Shown here: positions 44,001 through 54,481 of the stretch, piece after piece
How the letters are laid out: every line of letters starts with the position of its first letter
Numbering within the stretch: the stretch's first letter is position 1
Assembly (NCBI GenBank): GCA_027405735.1
Contig: JAPEHQ010000014.1
Coordinates: 806,001-870,000, forward strand
DNA: 64,000 nucleotides
Direction of reading: 5' to 3'
Source of the DNA: Mucor racemosus
Taxonomy: Eukaryota > Mucoromycota > Mucoromycetes > Mucorales > Mucoraceae
Made by a program: the position numbers and the translations under genes
The notes under the pieces: generated by a model
What the model saw: the letters and a program-made list of their open reading frames with translations, nothing else
What the model was told of the DNA's origin: nothing
Database searches by the model: none

Positions 44001-46098
44001 GATTAAGGACAATAAAGACGTTGTGAAGAATTGGACATCGGCTCATACGGAATGCTTTGAGGCAATTAAGAAAATTTTACAAGCAGATTTGTTGTTGAAT
44101 TATCCAGATTTTGAGAAGGATTTTATTATTGCATGTGATGCAAGTTTATATGGGGCTGCAGCAGTAATTTATCAAGAAGATGATAAAGGTCTTCATAAGT
44201 ATGTAGGATTTATTTCGAGTACATTAAGTCCAGCACAACGCCGTTGGTCCACTACAAAAAGAGAGCTTTATGCGATTGTATTAGCATTAAAAAAATTCCG
44301 GTCGTACATTTATGGTCGTGCCTTCAGAGTGTTAACGGATCACCGAGCTTTAGTTTATTTGCATTCTCAGAAAGTTGTGAATCCTATGATGGCAGGATGG
44401 ATTGAAACATTACTTGATTATAATTTTGAAGTGATTCATCTTCCTGGAGCGATGAATATATTTCCTGATTTATTGAGTCGGTTGTATCCACCAATCGAGA
44501 CCAATAGTAACCAATTGTTGTTAGAAGAAAGTGAGGCACAGAGTAATATGCGATCAAAGAAAAACTTCAAGCAGCGTAAATCAGGAAAAGTGGTGAAGAA
44601 GACTAAGTATAGTAATGACAGAGCCTTAAACATCTTCGCGACCCAATTAGTAGAAAATAAGAAAGAGAATTTAGATTATTTAACACCACCTGATGAAGAT
44701 AGAGATGGGATTTTACAAGAAATTCATCAGTTTGGGCATTTTGGAGCGCAAGCTATTGTTCGAGAATTACATTCGCAAGGACTTCATTGGACGAATGTGT
44801 ATGAGGATGCTAGAAGACTAGTGAGTAGCTGCATTGAGTGTCAAAAACACAATATTAGTAAACGTGGATGGCATCCCTTAAAAAATGTGGTAGCGATTCA
44901 GCCAATGTCGCAAGTATCAATTGATTTAGCTGGCCCTTTGACACCGACATTTGAGGGGTATGTGTATATTCTGGTTATTACAGACATTTGTACCAAATAT
45001 ATCATTGTACGTCCCTTAAAAACAAAGGAATCAACGAGTATTGCTCGAGAGTTAATTAAAGTGTTCGGAGATTACTCTTTTCCTCTTGTCATCCAATCAG
45101 ATCACGGTACGGAGTTTGAAAATGCCGTTTTGCAAGCGATTTCAGCAAATTTGGGTATTCAGCGCAATTATTCGACCCCATATGCCCCAAGATCAAATGG
45201 ATCTGCGGAATCAAGCGTAAAGATAGTGTTGAATGCATTACAAAAGATGAGCAAATCAAATGCGAGAGAATGGAGTGATTATTTACCATTGGTGCAATTA
45301 TCAATTAATCGATATATCAAGAGCAAATCGTTAACATCTCCGTTTTCGTTGATGTTTGCACGACGTGTTACCTTACCGGATGATTATGCGAACAAAGATA
45401 AATATGCAATTCCGAAAGACATAATGTCAATCGAGGAACTTGAGGAGCGTATTGAATACATGCACAATATGGTGTTTCCTGCAATTAATGAGAGAGAAAA
45501 GAAAATCAATGAACTGATGCGTAAACGGTTTGATGATAATCATATGTTAGTAGATATTCCGGTCGGCTCCCATGTTATGGTCAAAGTGCGTCAAAGGCCA
45601 AGTAAATTGAGTCCGATTTATGATGGACCTTATACTGTGATTCGTCGAAATCAAGGAGGTTCTTATGAACTCAAGGATGAAATGAATGAAATTTTGCATC
45701 GCAATTATGTACCGTCCGAGTTGAAAGTTGTAAATGTGGACGAGAAATCTATCGAGGATGAATACTTTGAAATTGAAGCGATTCGCGATCATCGTGGAAA
45801 AGCCGCGAATAGAGAATACTTGATTAAGTGGAAGGGTTACGGTGAAAGAATGTGTTCTTGGATTACAGCGGATGATGTATCTGATCCACATATATTACAG
45901 AAGTATTGGAAAAAACATGTACAGCTTCAAAAACAAGAAGAGGACCGCATATTTCATCAAGCATCGCCTGTGCCTGAGACCAATAAGCGTAAACAAAGTA
46001 GCTCAACAACGGCATTGCGGAATAATTCTCAGTTGTCTAAAAAACAAAGGACAACCCGAAGTTCAAGTGCGTCGTCAACTGGCCAGTCTGGCGTGTAG
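41059..46098 (+). CDS. Gag-Pol polyprotein with C-terminal chromodomain, 1679 aa, intact
   Basis: Single frame, no frameshift between gag and pol, as in Tf1-like elements. Gag fills about residues 1-470 and has an unusual knuckle C428-x2-C431-x7-H439-x-C441. Aspartic protease: VDTGSQ with Asp532. Reverse transcriptase at about 735-900 with active site FLDDII (Asp878-Asp879), Phe-Leu replacing the usual Tyr-Val. RNase H: Asp1027, Glu1069, Asp1094. Integrase: HHCC zinc region at about 1222-1260 (HQFGHFG, CIECQKH), then catalytic Asp1289, Asp1348 and Glu1384 (DD35E). A chromodomain at about 1569-1620 (YLIKWKGYGERMCSW) marks a chromovirus; it probably guides integration to chromatin. A basic Ser-rich tail ends the protein. 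The first ATG after the leader was chosen. All catalytic residues I can check are present. Confidence 0.96.
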   Translation: MSSSASPQDFNASLFPEGLEDFEMDPMVVPAGDAVPGVEVPAGPQLNEVGSGGSISGSMVLSPIQEGSVASGVVTSNSVVDELENDERALVEKAIKTMREENLVFMKQVANASSANERLDALSKIVKNKKAIVDLMSYKAEVMRETDHVVSNKRAKGESLALNRRDLPKFQLSSSAVKAFPNEEVFESVDHYLRTFESILNSSSLDLESQWAKLLPLCMPNGERAWVDKTLLKCVSWSEAKAVFSRRFGSAVITRRNTDLVFTMTMKVSESIMDYSCRFQQAVYNAGLQLDDPRVADRFMASLILPVQTAVRITLVREQGGEAWTVDRITQVARDVLGDDNRFYAHATSLLPGAAPVSNERVNEFQGPSGKFSAWKRGGSKRGGAGADAGTNGVSKRFHCEQHGNNDTHATKDCAFLRFKKARAEGKCVKCGEKFFRGHDCGKKPPGVGPSGTALSHEVFATSVASSSSSSAKKDEEKEKNDEEDDLMEELSFQCKLASTNEKKIETNFFTLLTPLLICRDESVCKAIGKVDTGSQISCIGLNFLINNLKIKNVKKVDGYLKFLSKSVRRIAVTFPLKFKYANGIVFEHSLEVVKFEKDLDFDILLGIDVLPKMNIGLTGVAFRIDSEHQHSDATEHDEKMFENINLDFEGKDLEADNAPAGTVEEREKFSLYIKESLRKNDLIPIESHCPLPESIIRLPTKEGATAHRRPYPIAESLKPVVEKQINEWLRTETIGRSRINSSFNSPLLVVPKRDKSGNIVDHRVCLDVRLLNSILPPPYNFPIPLVKDIFENLRGMSFFGTADLKNAYHRFSIEKSSQIKCSFSFNGQGFYFKKGCFGLNLLPSQFQFTLSTLLSGLQQVKDKETGQVVSTTQNFLDDIIIAGIDFEHYKVAVKTVIDRLTEAKLILQPSKCHFMQKKVRLLGFVVDDKGIRVDKSKCTNVANWPRPVSKKQIQQFMGLVNYLRSHIPMIYRVAAPITDLIKDNKDVVKNWTSAHTECFEAIKKILQADLLLNYPDFEKDFIIACDASLYGAAAVIYQEDDKGLHKYVGFISSTLSPAQRRWSTTKRELYAIVLALKKFRSYIYGRAFRVLTDHRALVYLHSQKVVNPMMAGWIETLLDYNFEVIHLPGAMNIFPDLLSRLYPPIETNSNQLLLEESEAQSNMRSKKNFKQRKSGKVVKKTKYSNDRALNIFATQLVENKKENLDYLTPPDEDRDGILQEIHQFGHFGAQAIVRELHSQGLHWTNVYEDARRLVSSCIECQKHNISKRGWHPLKNVVAIQPMSQVSIDLAGPLTPTFEGYVYILVITDICTKYIIVRPLKTKESTSIARELIKVFGDYSFPLVIQSDHGTEFENAVLQAISANLGIQRNYSTPYAPRSNGSAESSVKIVLNALQKMSKSNAREWSDYLPLVQLSINRYIKSKSLTSPFSLMFARRVTLPDDYANKDKYAIPKDIMSIEELEERIEYMHNMVFPAINEREKKINELMRKRFDDNHMLVDIPVGSHVMVKVRQRPSKLSPIYDGPYTVIRRNQGGSYELKDEMNEILHRNYVPSELKVVNVDEKSIEDEYFEIEAIRDHRGKAANREYLIKWKGYGERMCSWITADDVSDPHILQKYWKKHVQLQKQEEDRIFHQASPVPETNKRKQSSSTTALRNNSQLSKKQRTTRSSSASSTGQSGV

Positions 46099-46364
46099 AG
46101 TATGTCGGGTTCCTACAAATGTATATAGTGTATATAAGATATTCGGTGTATGTGGGTGTTGTATATAATTTGCTGGTGGCCAAGGCTCTGCCTTTTTCCT
46201 TGAGATGCTTTTGTCCCACAGGGTTTTGCATTTTCACGGTTTTTTACTGGCGAGTAGGATCTCCAGAGATTATATGGTCAACTTATTATCTTTGCAGAAT
46301 TTTCAGGGTCATTCCAATTATTGTTTGAGTTATTTATCGAATCACCACCACAAAGTGTTGTCGA

Positions 46365-46380
46365 TTCTGGTGGGGACGAA
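46365..46380 (+). promoter_or_regulatory. Polypurine tract before the 3' LTR
   Basis: GGTGGGGACGAA directly precedes TGTTTAGG. Its position and purine content fit the plus-strand primer site. Confidence 0.6.
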
Positions 46381-46927
46381 TGTTTAGGACATAGACTGTA
46401 CTGGGTACATGTATTACTAGTAGAAGTGCTCAAAGGATTATGTAGACATTATTCTTAGCATAGAAGGATGAGTATGAGGTGATAATGATGTATGCCAATT
46501 TTATTTCATTTAGTTATGTTACATTTAGTCTATGATGAAATGGTGTAGCCTGAGATCCTGAAGTGAGCCAATCATGAACTCGTTCCTGGAAATGGAATTC
46601 AACTATTCCATTTGTATCAACATTCACAATCTAAAGTAAATCAAGCATGAAGATCCTATATACTTAACTTGGTCGTATCCTACTAAACTTGCTATGGCCA
46701 ACCTATTATATCATCATGTTGTAATCAACTAGTTCTTCAAGAAGATGAAATCATACTTTCATACACTCTGTATTGTAGACTCTATATCCACGCTTCCAAA
46801 ACATATAAATACCCTGAATCCTGATGTCGTTCGAGATGGATTGGTTATCTTTTTACCTACAATATACTCAATAAATATATCTAGTTTTAACTTTATTTTC
46901 TAGTTATTCATTGTGTATATTTAAACA
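46381..46927 (+). repeat. 3' LTR
   Basis: 547 bp, identical by eye to 40455-41001, followed by the CAATC duplication at 46928-46932. Confidence 0.95.
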
Positions 46928-47036
46928 CAATCTTGCTATGCTCAATTACGGCGTCGCTCTACGAGCTCGTTTTTGCAATTTTTTAACAAATCTATGATAT
47001 GACAGACGCTTTTTCTGGTAGAAAAATGTATGTTAG
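46928..47036 (+). repeat. Repeat C copy 3, right part after the retrotransposon
   Basis: Continues the C3 sequence (TGCTCAATTACGGCGTCGCT matches C1 at 18270 and C2 at 32820) up to GAAAAATGTATGTT, where similarity stops. The last 1.2 kb of the element is therefore missing. Confidence 0.75.
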
Positions 47037-47269
47037 AACCAGTTCCGACAAGAAAGAGGAAAAGTTAAGTAGATAGAATATTCTTTGATGATTGATTAAA
47101 CGGGAGAATATTCTTTATAACAGAAAAAACCAATGTGAATCGCAGGTAAAGATTTACATTGGCTCAGCTTAAATAATATCACATTATCTTAGACTAAATA
47201 TAATATATAATACTGTATTATAGAAAGCAGGAGGGATAAAAGTTGAATTGGCAAACTGAATGGTGGTTT
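47037..47269. other. Spacer between repeats
   Basis: Short AT-rich spacer without a recognised feature. Confidence 0.5.
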
Positions 47270-48169
47270 TGTTGAATTTATTTGAATCCATATTCAACGA
47301 GAATTGGTGAGCTTACTAGCCACAGTAAGCTTAAAATAGCAGTTAAGCTACCTCGCTGTTCAAACTTACCGAATCCACAATAATCTATGAATGCTGATAT
47401 ATAAAATGCATGTAGTATTTGCTAATTGTTACGCCAGGAGATTATATCAATCTCAAAGCTAAAATATGTACTAAATCATTTAATAAAAATAAAGGAAAAC
47501 TGTTATAAAATGAAAGAGCACACTAAAACTAAAGAACTTTATTATAAGATCGAACCATCTTCTTTTATATTCACATTCTCTAATTATATGACCTGTTTAA
47601 AGGAGCCTATTTATATATATACATATATCCAATCAAGTCTAGGTGACACACACTAGTTCCATATCCCTGCATACACGGAGCTTCATATCATAATACACAG
47701 CAATGTAGAACTTAACATATCAAACTGTGTCGTAATCTTAACCAAGGAATGCACCCAGATCTGTGGATGCAACACTAATACCGATGTAATTCTTTTAGAA
47801 TAGCAGCGGTTTACTTGGATCAGTATTCATAGAAATCGTCGTATTTTTAATTTTTTCAATAAAAGTGCGCAGCGAGTTATAGGCGCATATTTTGACAATG
47901 ATTTTTTCGACATGCCGTAGGTCGTGGAAATTGCACTTTGAGATTATCTTATCAAAGATATGTATGTTGTATGCTACCAAATGCCATATGTTGTCAACTC
48001 CTACAGTACCGATATATTTTGCAATCTATTGACTACGACATGTATTGAAGTGCAAAGTCTTGATGTTGGATATAAGAAACTCCCAGCGTACTAAGTTTTT
48101 TACTCAACAATCATTAATCAACAAGAAGAATGCTTGGACCTCAATTATGACACGATATTTTTTCATCAC
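47270..48169 (+). repeat. Repeat B/E mosaic, 5' part of B copy 3
   Basis: 47277-47420 matches 12505-12645 (GAATCCATATTC... GTTCAAACTTACCGAAT). 47800-47965 matches 12660-12830. 47968-48165 matches repeat E at 36215-36304 plus 37489-37617. The segment 47421-47790 is without a counterpart here. Confidence 0.6.
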
Positions 48170-48906
48170 TGCAGTAAATAACGATGCTGTTTATTCAAAT
48201 AAAAAAAAAAAAACATAAAAATAAAAGCGGTAGAAATACAATTATATCAGCTAGAATTTTCATCACAAAAGATTTCTGAAGATTTGAAATAATTGAAAAA
48301 GTATGAGGGTATTTATAGTGATTTGGAGAACTTGGATAATACCATCAGACTTGAATGATGGATGTATATTTAGTAATCATCTAGTTTTGAGTACATTGTT
48401 ATTATTGATTTAATATTTTAAGGGGCAAATAATGTAGAGCATTGACCATAAGGGATTGATGTCAAGTGTGACAATATCGACCTTTTTGGGAAATGGTTGT
48501 TTTGTTTATTTCTGTTATATCTATTTTATGTAACCTTGAATTAAGGGGTAGTTGTTATATGCTTGAATCTTATTTATATTGATAGTGCAATTTCAATATA
48601 GATGAGTAGTTGACTAAATTGATATCTTTGTTTATTATTATTATTGATTTGGATAGAATCCTGTTTTGATATATATGTCATTTGTGTGATTGATTGCACC
48701 GTGATCAAGGGTGCTATCATCTACACGACATGTATATTTCAAAAGGGTATTTCATATTTTCAGCATGCGTTTGTTATTGTGTTCAACTAGAGCGTTTGTT
48801 TATTATTGTTGTTCACATTTCAAGTGGCATCATATTTTATGAGCGACGCTTGGAATTTAGGTTATTTTATTATTATCAAGCGTTTTTAGTATGTAATTCC
48901 ACCGCA
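48170..48906 (-). mobile_element. Solo LTR (family D, copy 2), inverted
   Basis: 737 bp bounded by TGCAGTAAATAACG and AATTCCACCGCA, flanked by the 5-bp duplication ATCAC (48165-48169, 48907-48911). It is the reverse complement of D1 without the nested 439-bp LTR. It inserted in the same host repeat as D1 but at another position. Confidence 0.88.
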
Positions 48907-50530
48907 ATCACTCATCCTCTTTTAATTATATTCTTTTTTAATAAGTATTATTAATCAAACCTAAAAGCATACGACAATGTACATACTCTCATGTAAAGTT
49001 GGAAGTTATTAGGTTCGGAATTCGCTGAGATAGGGCTATGCTTTTTCTGTCGGTTTTCTACGGTTTAAAAAAGTAGGTTTCAAATAATTCTTAAATCTTT
49101 TGGCCTAATATTATGTCAAATTGCGTCAAAACTTGAAAGACGATATATCTTCCTTCTATGGCCATTGATATCTGACCAAAAATAAAAGAGCGTATACCAG
49201 AAAATAAACGCACTGGACTAATATTGACCTAAAATCGATTGTGGAAATTAAGTACCTAAATTGAAGCGTTAATTTTTTGTATTCAAAAGATAAATCCAAT
49301 TGTTAGCTACTCTACATTTTTTGTTTCAGCAAAAAATCTTGATTTTTCGTCGAGATAATCAAAACAATAATTTACATTACGGCTTAAACCCAATCATAAC
49401 TGAGTTCAAAAATCGATTTGTGAAATCGATCCAAAAATGATTAAAAAATGATTAAAAAAACAAAATCGTTTAAATGCTCATGAACTGCAAAGTAAATCGA
49501 CCTAGCATATTAAATAGTTTCTGTACAGTTTTGGATTCTGCATCTAGTTAAATAAAATTTAGATAAATGTTTTACATTAAATTTTGCGTAAAATACGATT
49601 GAAATTTTGAAGGTTTTTTGAAGATACACATCACTTTTTATAGGCATAATTTAAATATAAATAATGAACATAATGCGCAGCAGCATTATCTATCGATCTA
49701 GCTATTGATGAGCCTTGTAGCCGTATTTTTCATAGAGAAAATAAGATTTTTGACAAAAAAATTTCAAATTCAGAATTTGGGATGAGGGTATATAAGGGAA
49801 AAATTGATGCTAGATTTAAGGATATCTCTTTATACACATTTTTGAAGATATCTCGACGAAAAATCAATATTTTGGGAAAATCTAAATTGCATTCGAGAGA
49901 GCTGAACAGGTTCAATGGCATGAATGTGAAAAATTGCTGGTTAATTCAATCAATATTTTGGAATCTACTACGAAAATGTCAAAAAAAAATGGAAAAAATA
50001 AAAATGCTCAGAATCTTTTTATACTGAAATATGTTATAAAATACTTTAAAGCAAGTAGGTTTCATTATTAAAAAGTGTTAGCATAGCTTAATATTTTGCA
50101 GAGATATTCAGGTCTAAAGTTTTTAATTTTAGCAGTGAAATACTTGTAAAAATCTGAAACATTAGCACTAAGAAAGTTATAGCGTCTGCTAGAAATAAGA
50201 TATTTCTAGATACTTATTTTTTGGTTAAAGCTGAACGTCTCAGGTATATTAACATATAATTTTTACTTGGTGTTATTTACTGAAAAAAAAAGGTAGGACA
50301 GCGATGAAAAGTGAGACTCAGTTTTCCAGGAAAAAGCAGTGAATTTTACCTCTTTTTGAGTCTTTTGTAGGATACAAAATAAATTTAGGAATAGACAGCA
50401 TAATGTGGCCAGTTTATATCGATTTAGCAATGTCTAAGGAATATTCTAAAAAGCGCTTAGTATGAGGTGAGTTATAGAAAAGAGGGCACGCTCCGATTTT
50501 GAAGATTCGCAATTTTGAAAATTAGCTTTC
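48907..50530 (+). repeat. Repeat family B, copy 3
   Basis: Matches 12830-14420 and, inverted, 61940-63412. The closest match is to the inverted copy, for example CTAAATTGCATTCGAGAGAGCT and the block around 49375-49540. Two short overlapping frames on opposite strands (49782-50027 plus, 49730-49921 minus) are shared with the inverted copy but not with copies 1 and 2. Confidence 0.75.
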
Positions 50531-51503
50531 TTGAAATTCACCTTATCCCAAACTAGTTCTTGATTAAAATATGTCAAAATACATGTAAACATATGCAATA
50601 TTATCTATTTATGGGTTTTGTTTCATTTCAAAGTGCTTCAAAATACATGTTATATAGTTCGGTTTTTTTTATTGTTAATTCGAAACAAAAATATACAATA
50701 AGAAAAACATCATTGAAGGAACACATTTACTTTCCCAATATCAAATGTTCCTGAAAGGGACAATTTGACAAATATTAGGTTAGTACTTTGTATATCCCGT
50801 TCATTTCATACCATCTGCATAAGGCGTATTGTTTTGATATATAATATCCAAATAAGAGTTAGCAAGTCAATTTATCAATAATTTTGTCACCAAGCATAGC
50901 TCGCAAATAATTTTTTTATTTAGTATTGCTTTTGTGATTTCAATGTCTTATTACTAGTTTTCATCGCATAAAGAAAGGTATGGATTTTGTAAAACATTCA
51001 ACAATGCGCTAATATTATTTTCTCATGTAAAATTGATTTTGAAGGTAAAATATCTAGAAATTTGAAATCAACTAAAATATACAATGATGTAAGGAAAATT
51101 TTTAATGCTTTGACAGCTATTGCGAGCTTTAATGTAGTATTGTGACATTCAGGCAATTATATACCAACTTATTGATGCCAGCAGAGATCGCCATTGTGAT
51201 TGTACTAAAAGATTCAAATTGTAAATGAGATCTATGTATGTATAATATGGTAAAGCAAAGTGATAGATAGCTGTAATCTGAAGCATCTTGATTGTTCATA
51301 TGTAACTATTACTAAATATTTTGTCAATGCCGATAATAAAGTCAAAAGTTCACTATATATCAACGTTTTATTTCTAATGGTATTATGCATCGAACTGTAA
51401 GTATTGATGATCAACAATCGCCGTGATTGCTGCTAGTTGATATGTGCACTCGCACTATTAGATGACATCTCTATTATATCCATAGCAGCGTAATTTTATT
51501 TTA
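50531..51503. other. Intergenic, no gene recognised
   Basis: About 970 bp of AT-rich DNA between repeat B copy 3 and the 3' end of the xylulokinase gene. Confidence 0.5.
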
Positions 51504-53230
51504 TTATTGAACAATACTTTTTTCTAAATCAATGAATTGATCAGCATGATTCAAATATTCTTTTGATTTGGTGAGATCAGGTTCACAAATCAAATCTAAT
51601 CCAGACGAAGGATACTCAGCCATCATTTCCTCAAATGATTTGTCTTGTAAAGCAAATTTAGCCAACAAAGCACCACCCAAACTAGCCCCATTCATTCCCT
51701 TTTGTCTATATACAGGTAAACCAAAAATATTTGACAAGACCTGTAAAATGTTTGGATTTGCAGCAGCGCCACCAGAAGCCAATATACGTTTGACATTATC
51801 ACCACCCATACGTCGAAGTCTGATTTTCATAGACATGAATTGAGATTCCACAATAGCTTTGACATTGATAGCTTTATCGCTGAATTCTTTCACGTTCTTG
51901 TTTTTTTCAAATCGGTAAATCCCTTTGGCAAATGGGATAATTTCTTGCATCCAGTAATAATAACCAATGCAGTCGTTCAAAATAGCATCTTTGTTGACCA
52001 AAAAGTCATTGAATGTGTCCCAGTTGCTATCAGCGTATTCGTTTCTAATAAATTCACGAGCCAAAGAACCGTTTTTATAACAAAGCATACCCATAAAACC
52101 TTCAGGATCAGTTGGATGAGCCATTAAATGTGATTCTGTAGTTGTAGCTGCGCCCTTTTTAAGATAAACAAGAACTGTATCTGATGTACCTAATGAAACA
52201 ACACAATCGCCTTCACTCAAGTTCATGGATACCAATGTTGCTAAATTATCACCAGTAAAAGGCATGATTTTACATTCTAGAAAAAAAAATGAGTACAAAC
52301 CAATGCCATACAGATATAATTGAGCCGTACCTGGATTAAATCCATATCTCTTTACATAATAATCACTAATATTACCAAGAACTGTACCGCCTTCCACAGG
52401 TTCCTTTGCTAACTTTTCTGCCAATGTATCACCGCCACATTGCTTCAATAACTTGTCTTCCCATTTATGAGAGTCAATGTTCATCATATTTGTTCCTGAA
52501 CCTTCTGCTGCATCTACTGGACTGAATTCACCTAATAAAAGGGTTGCCAATAAAGAACTAACAAGACTGATGCGACTGGTTTGATCGTAAGCATTTTTGT
52601 TTTGGTGATAAATCTATAAAAAGAGTAAGCATCTACTATGTACACCTAATTCATTATTTTACCTTGGCAATTTGATTTCCAGTAAATCTTTCATATGCCT
52701 TTGAACCTGTCAATTTAGCTAATTCTGCAGGACCGCCAACCAAATCTTCTAAAGCACGACACTCTGTTGTTGTGCTTGCATCTTGCCAAATAGGTGATTG
52801 ATTAATAGAAAAAGCGTCCTTCAATTGGTCTGAAAGACTAGCTTTTTCATCGAGTTGAGATAGTTTGTCAAAACCGGATTTATTCCAGTACACACTTCCG
52901 TGTTGCTATTATATGTATTTTTTTTAGTTGATGTGATTAAATCATAATCTTATCTAAAATTACCTGTCCAGCACCAGAAATACCTTTGATAGATTTAATA
53001 TAAGGAGTCTCTTTGAGTGCTTGTATCAGTAAATCCATTGCTTTGACCCACATAAGTGTAGGTGAAGTAACCACATTATTGTTTACAATGGCACCGTGCT
53101 TTGTCTTGAATTCAGGCAAATCCTTGTCAAAGTTTACAGCCTTTTCCCATATAATGTCGTGTTTCTCATTAATAAGAGTGCATTTTAATTGCTGTGTAGA
53201 CAAGTCGAGTCCTAAATAATAGTTTTCCAT
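51504..53230 (-). CDS. XKS1: Xylulokinase, 4 exons, about 521 aa
   Basis: FGGY-family kinase phosphorylating D-xylulose to xylulose 5-phosphate, which feeds the pentose phosphate pathway. Exons on the minus strand: 53230-52964, 52905-52663, 52613-52331, 52276-51504, giving 522 codons with TAA. The N-terminal ATPase phosphate loop is YLGLDLSTQQLKC. Further family signatures are ISGAGQ (end of exon 1), HGSVYW, MPFTGDNLATLVSM, VSLGTSDTVLVY and GGAAANPNILQVLSNIFGLP. The start is fixed by MENYYLGLDLSTQ. Intron 3 (52277-52330) is 54 nt, lacks an in-frame stop and would add 18 residues if kept. Length agrees with animal XYLB (536 aa). D-xylulose specificity rather than another FGGY sugar is supported by the overall pattern, with good confidence. 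Confidence 0.92.
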
Positions 53231-53705
53231 CTTGATTTTGTTGTGTTGCAAAGAAAAAAGTCGACAAATATAACGCTTTATTTTATAGTTCAACCTTGTC
53301 AGGCTGAACCCCGCTGTTTTACCCGATTGGCAAAACTCATATTTACTTTTATAGATTGCATATTCTCCGGAAAAGAAAAGGTTTGAAGAAATGGTCATTT
53401 ATTACATAAGCATATGGACAATAGAAAAAGAATATCTCCTCCTCGTTGATTTTGATTTAATTTGATTTGTAGCTCCATATATCGGGTGGTTTTGTGAGTG
53501 TAATATAGATTCCAGCATTGTGCTACTACTGCATACAATTGCTGCTTTACGTATTAAAGTCTATAAATTGATTATTAAATGAATACATCGAACCTCTGTT
53601 AAGATGCTCTGCTCGACAAAAAAGACCTAAAGAGAAAAAAAATGTAAACCTCGTAAGCTCAAAAAGGAAAATAGATATGATAACATAACACTAACCTTTT
53701 CTTAA
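53231..53705. promoter_or_regulatory. Xylulokinase upstream region
   Basis: 475 bp between the xylulokinase start and a decayed gene fragment. It must contain the promoter. No specific element could be assigned. Confidence 0.4.
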
Positions 53706-54327
53706 GAAACTGACGCACAAATATTTCAATTCATTAATAACATCTATTGTGTCGATGATCCAAATAATCATGAAGCTTACCAAAGAAAACTGGCAACTAC
53801 GCAAGAAATATTTGATATAATTAATGAATATACAACTATATTTGAAAGCAAAACAATTCTGGCATTTGCTCGATGGTGTTCAAATAACAAAACGATATTT
53901 TTACGGGCCAAGGGAAATAGAAATGCATCAAAACGTAAAAGAGAGCTTTAGGTTATGAACGATATTTATTATGGTAATATTACACTGCTAAGATTGAACA
54001 TTGGCTAATGTGTTTTCTTTGCAGATTACATGTTAACTTCTATTACAGAATATTTGCCGAATTACCAACAACCATGAGTTTGGAATTATAGAATATGCCA
54101 GGAAGTCTCCTACCACAGACAATTTGGATACGAGAGTGAAGCTACTTGAATTAATGATCAATAATTTGCGTTCTCGTTCTTTTGCATCAACGCCTTTTTC
54201 AGAACGAGATTTAAAAAATGATAAAATTTATAAAAAATTAAATTATATAGATGGAAACACACAAGGTAAAAATATATATAGAATAGACAGACATGCAGAC
54301 TTTACATACAATAATCCATTGATTTAA
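53706..54327 (+). pseudogene. Unknown gene family, copy 2 (decayed relative of the gene at 23382-24133)
   Basis: The frame from 53706 reads ETDAQIFQFINNIYCVDDPN, NNHEAYQRKLATTQE, KTILAFARWCSNNKTIFLR and NASKRKREL. A TAG at 53949-53951 stands where copy 1 has Tyr, followed by VMNDIYY and a donor at 53974. The intron 53974-54024 is in the same position and the same phase 1 as in copy 1. After it come TSITEYLPNYQQ, a one-base shift, then GIIEYARKSPTTDNLDTRVK and an open tail to the TAA ending at 54327. The correspondence with copy 1 (YC...N-x-E-x-Y, AFAxWCS, basic patch, IIE) is at protein level only; the DNA has diverged. Confidence 0.5.
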
Positions 54328-54408
54328 TACAGAAATGATAAAATATTTGCATTCCACACATCATAATGTATGTCTGGTATCGATATACTTTCCTGGTTTA
54401 AGCCCTTG

Positions 54409-54481
54409 GTGGTTGGACTGAATGGTTAAGGCGTGTGCTTCCCAAGTGCAAGGTCTCAAGTTCGAAATCCTGGTGGCAGCA
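54409..54481 (+). tRNA. tRNA-like sequence, possibly degenerate tRNA-Gly(CCC)
   Basis: An A-box-like GGACTGAATGGTTAAGGCG, an anticodon arm TGTGC-TTCCCAA-GTGCA (anticodon CCC, two wobbles) and a B-box-like AGTTCGAAATCC are in the right order. The T-stem does not pair well and the acceptor stem cannot be closed. There is no T-run directly downstream. Best read as a tRNA pseudogene or tRNA-derived repeat. Confidence 0.35.

Larger units (their letters stand above)
40455..46927 (+). mobile_element. Full-length Ty3/gypsy chromovirus LTR retrotransposon
   Basis: 6473 bp with 547-bp LTRs at both ends that look identical, TGTTTA..TAAACA termini, the 5-bp duplication CAATC, one uninterrupted Gag-Pol frame and a purine-rich stretch before the 3' LTR. 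Every part needed for an autonomous element appears present. Identical LTRs mean recent insertion. It sits inside repeat C3. Confidence 0.96.

Noticed and set aside
51568..52127. Plus-strand frames inside xylulokinase
   Set aside because: Shadows of the minus-strand coding exons; no codon or motif support.
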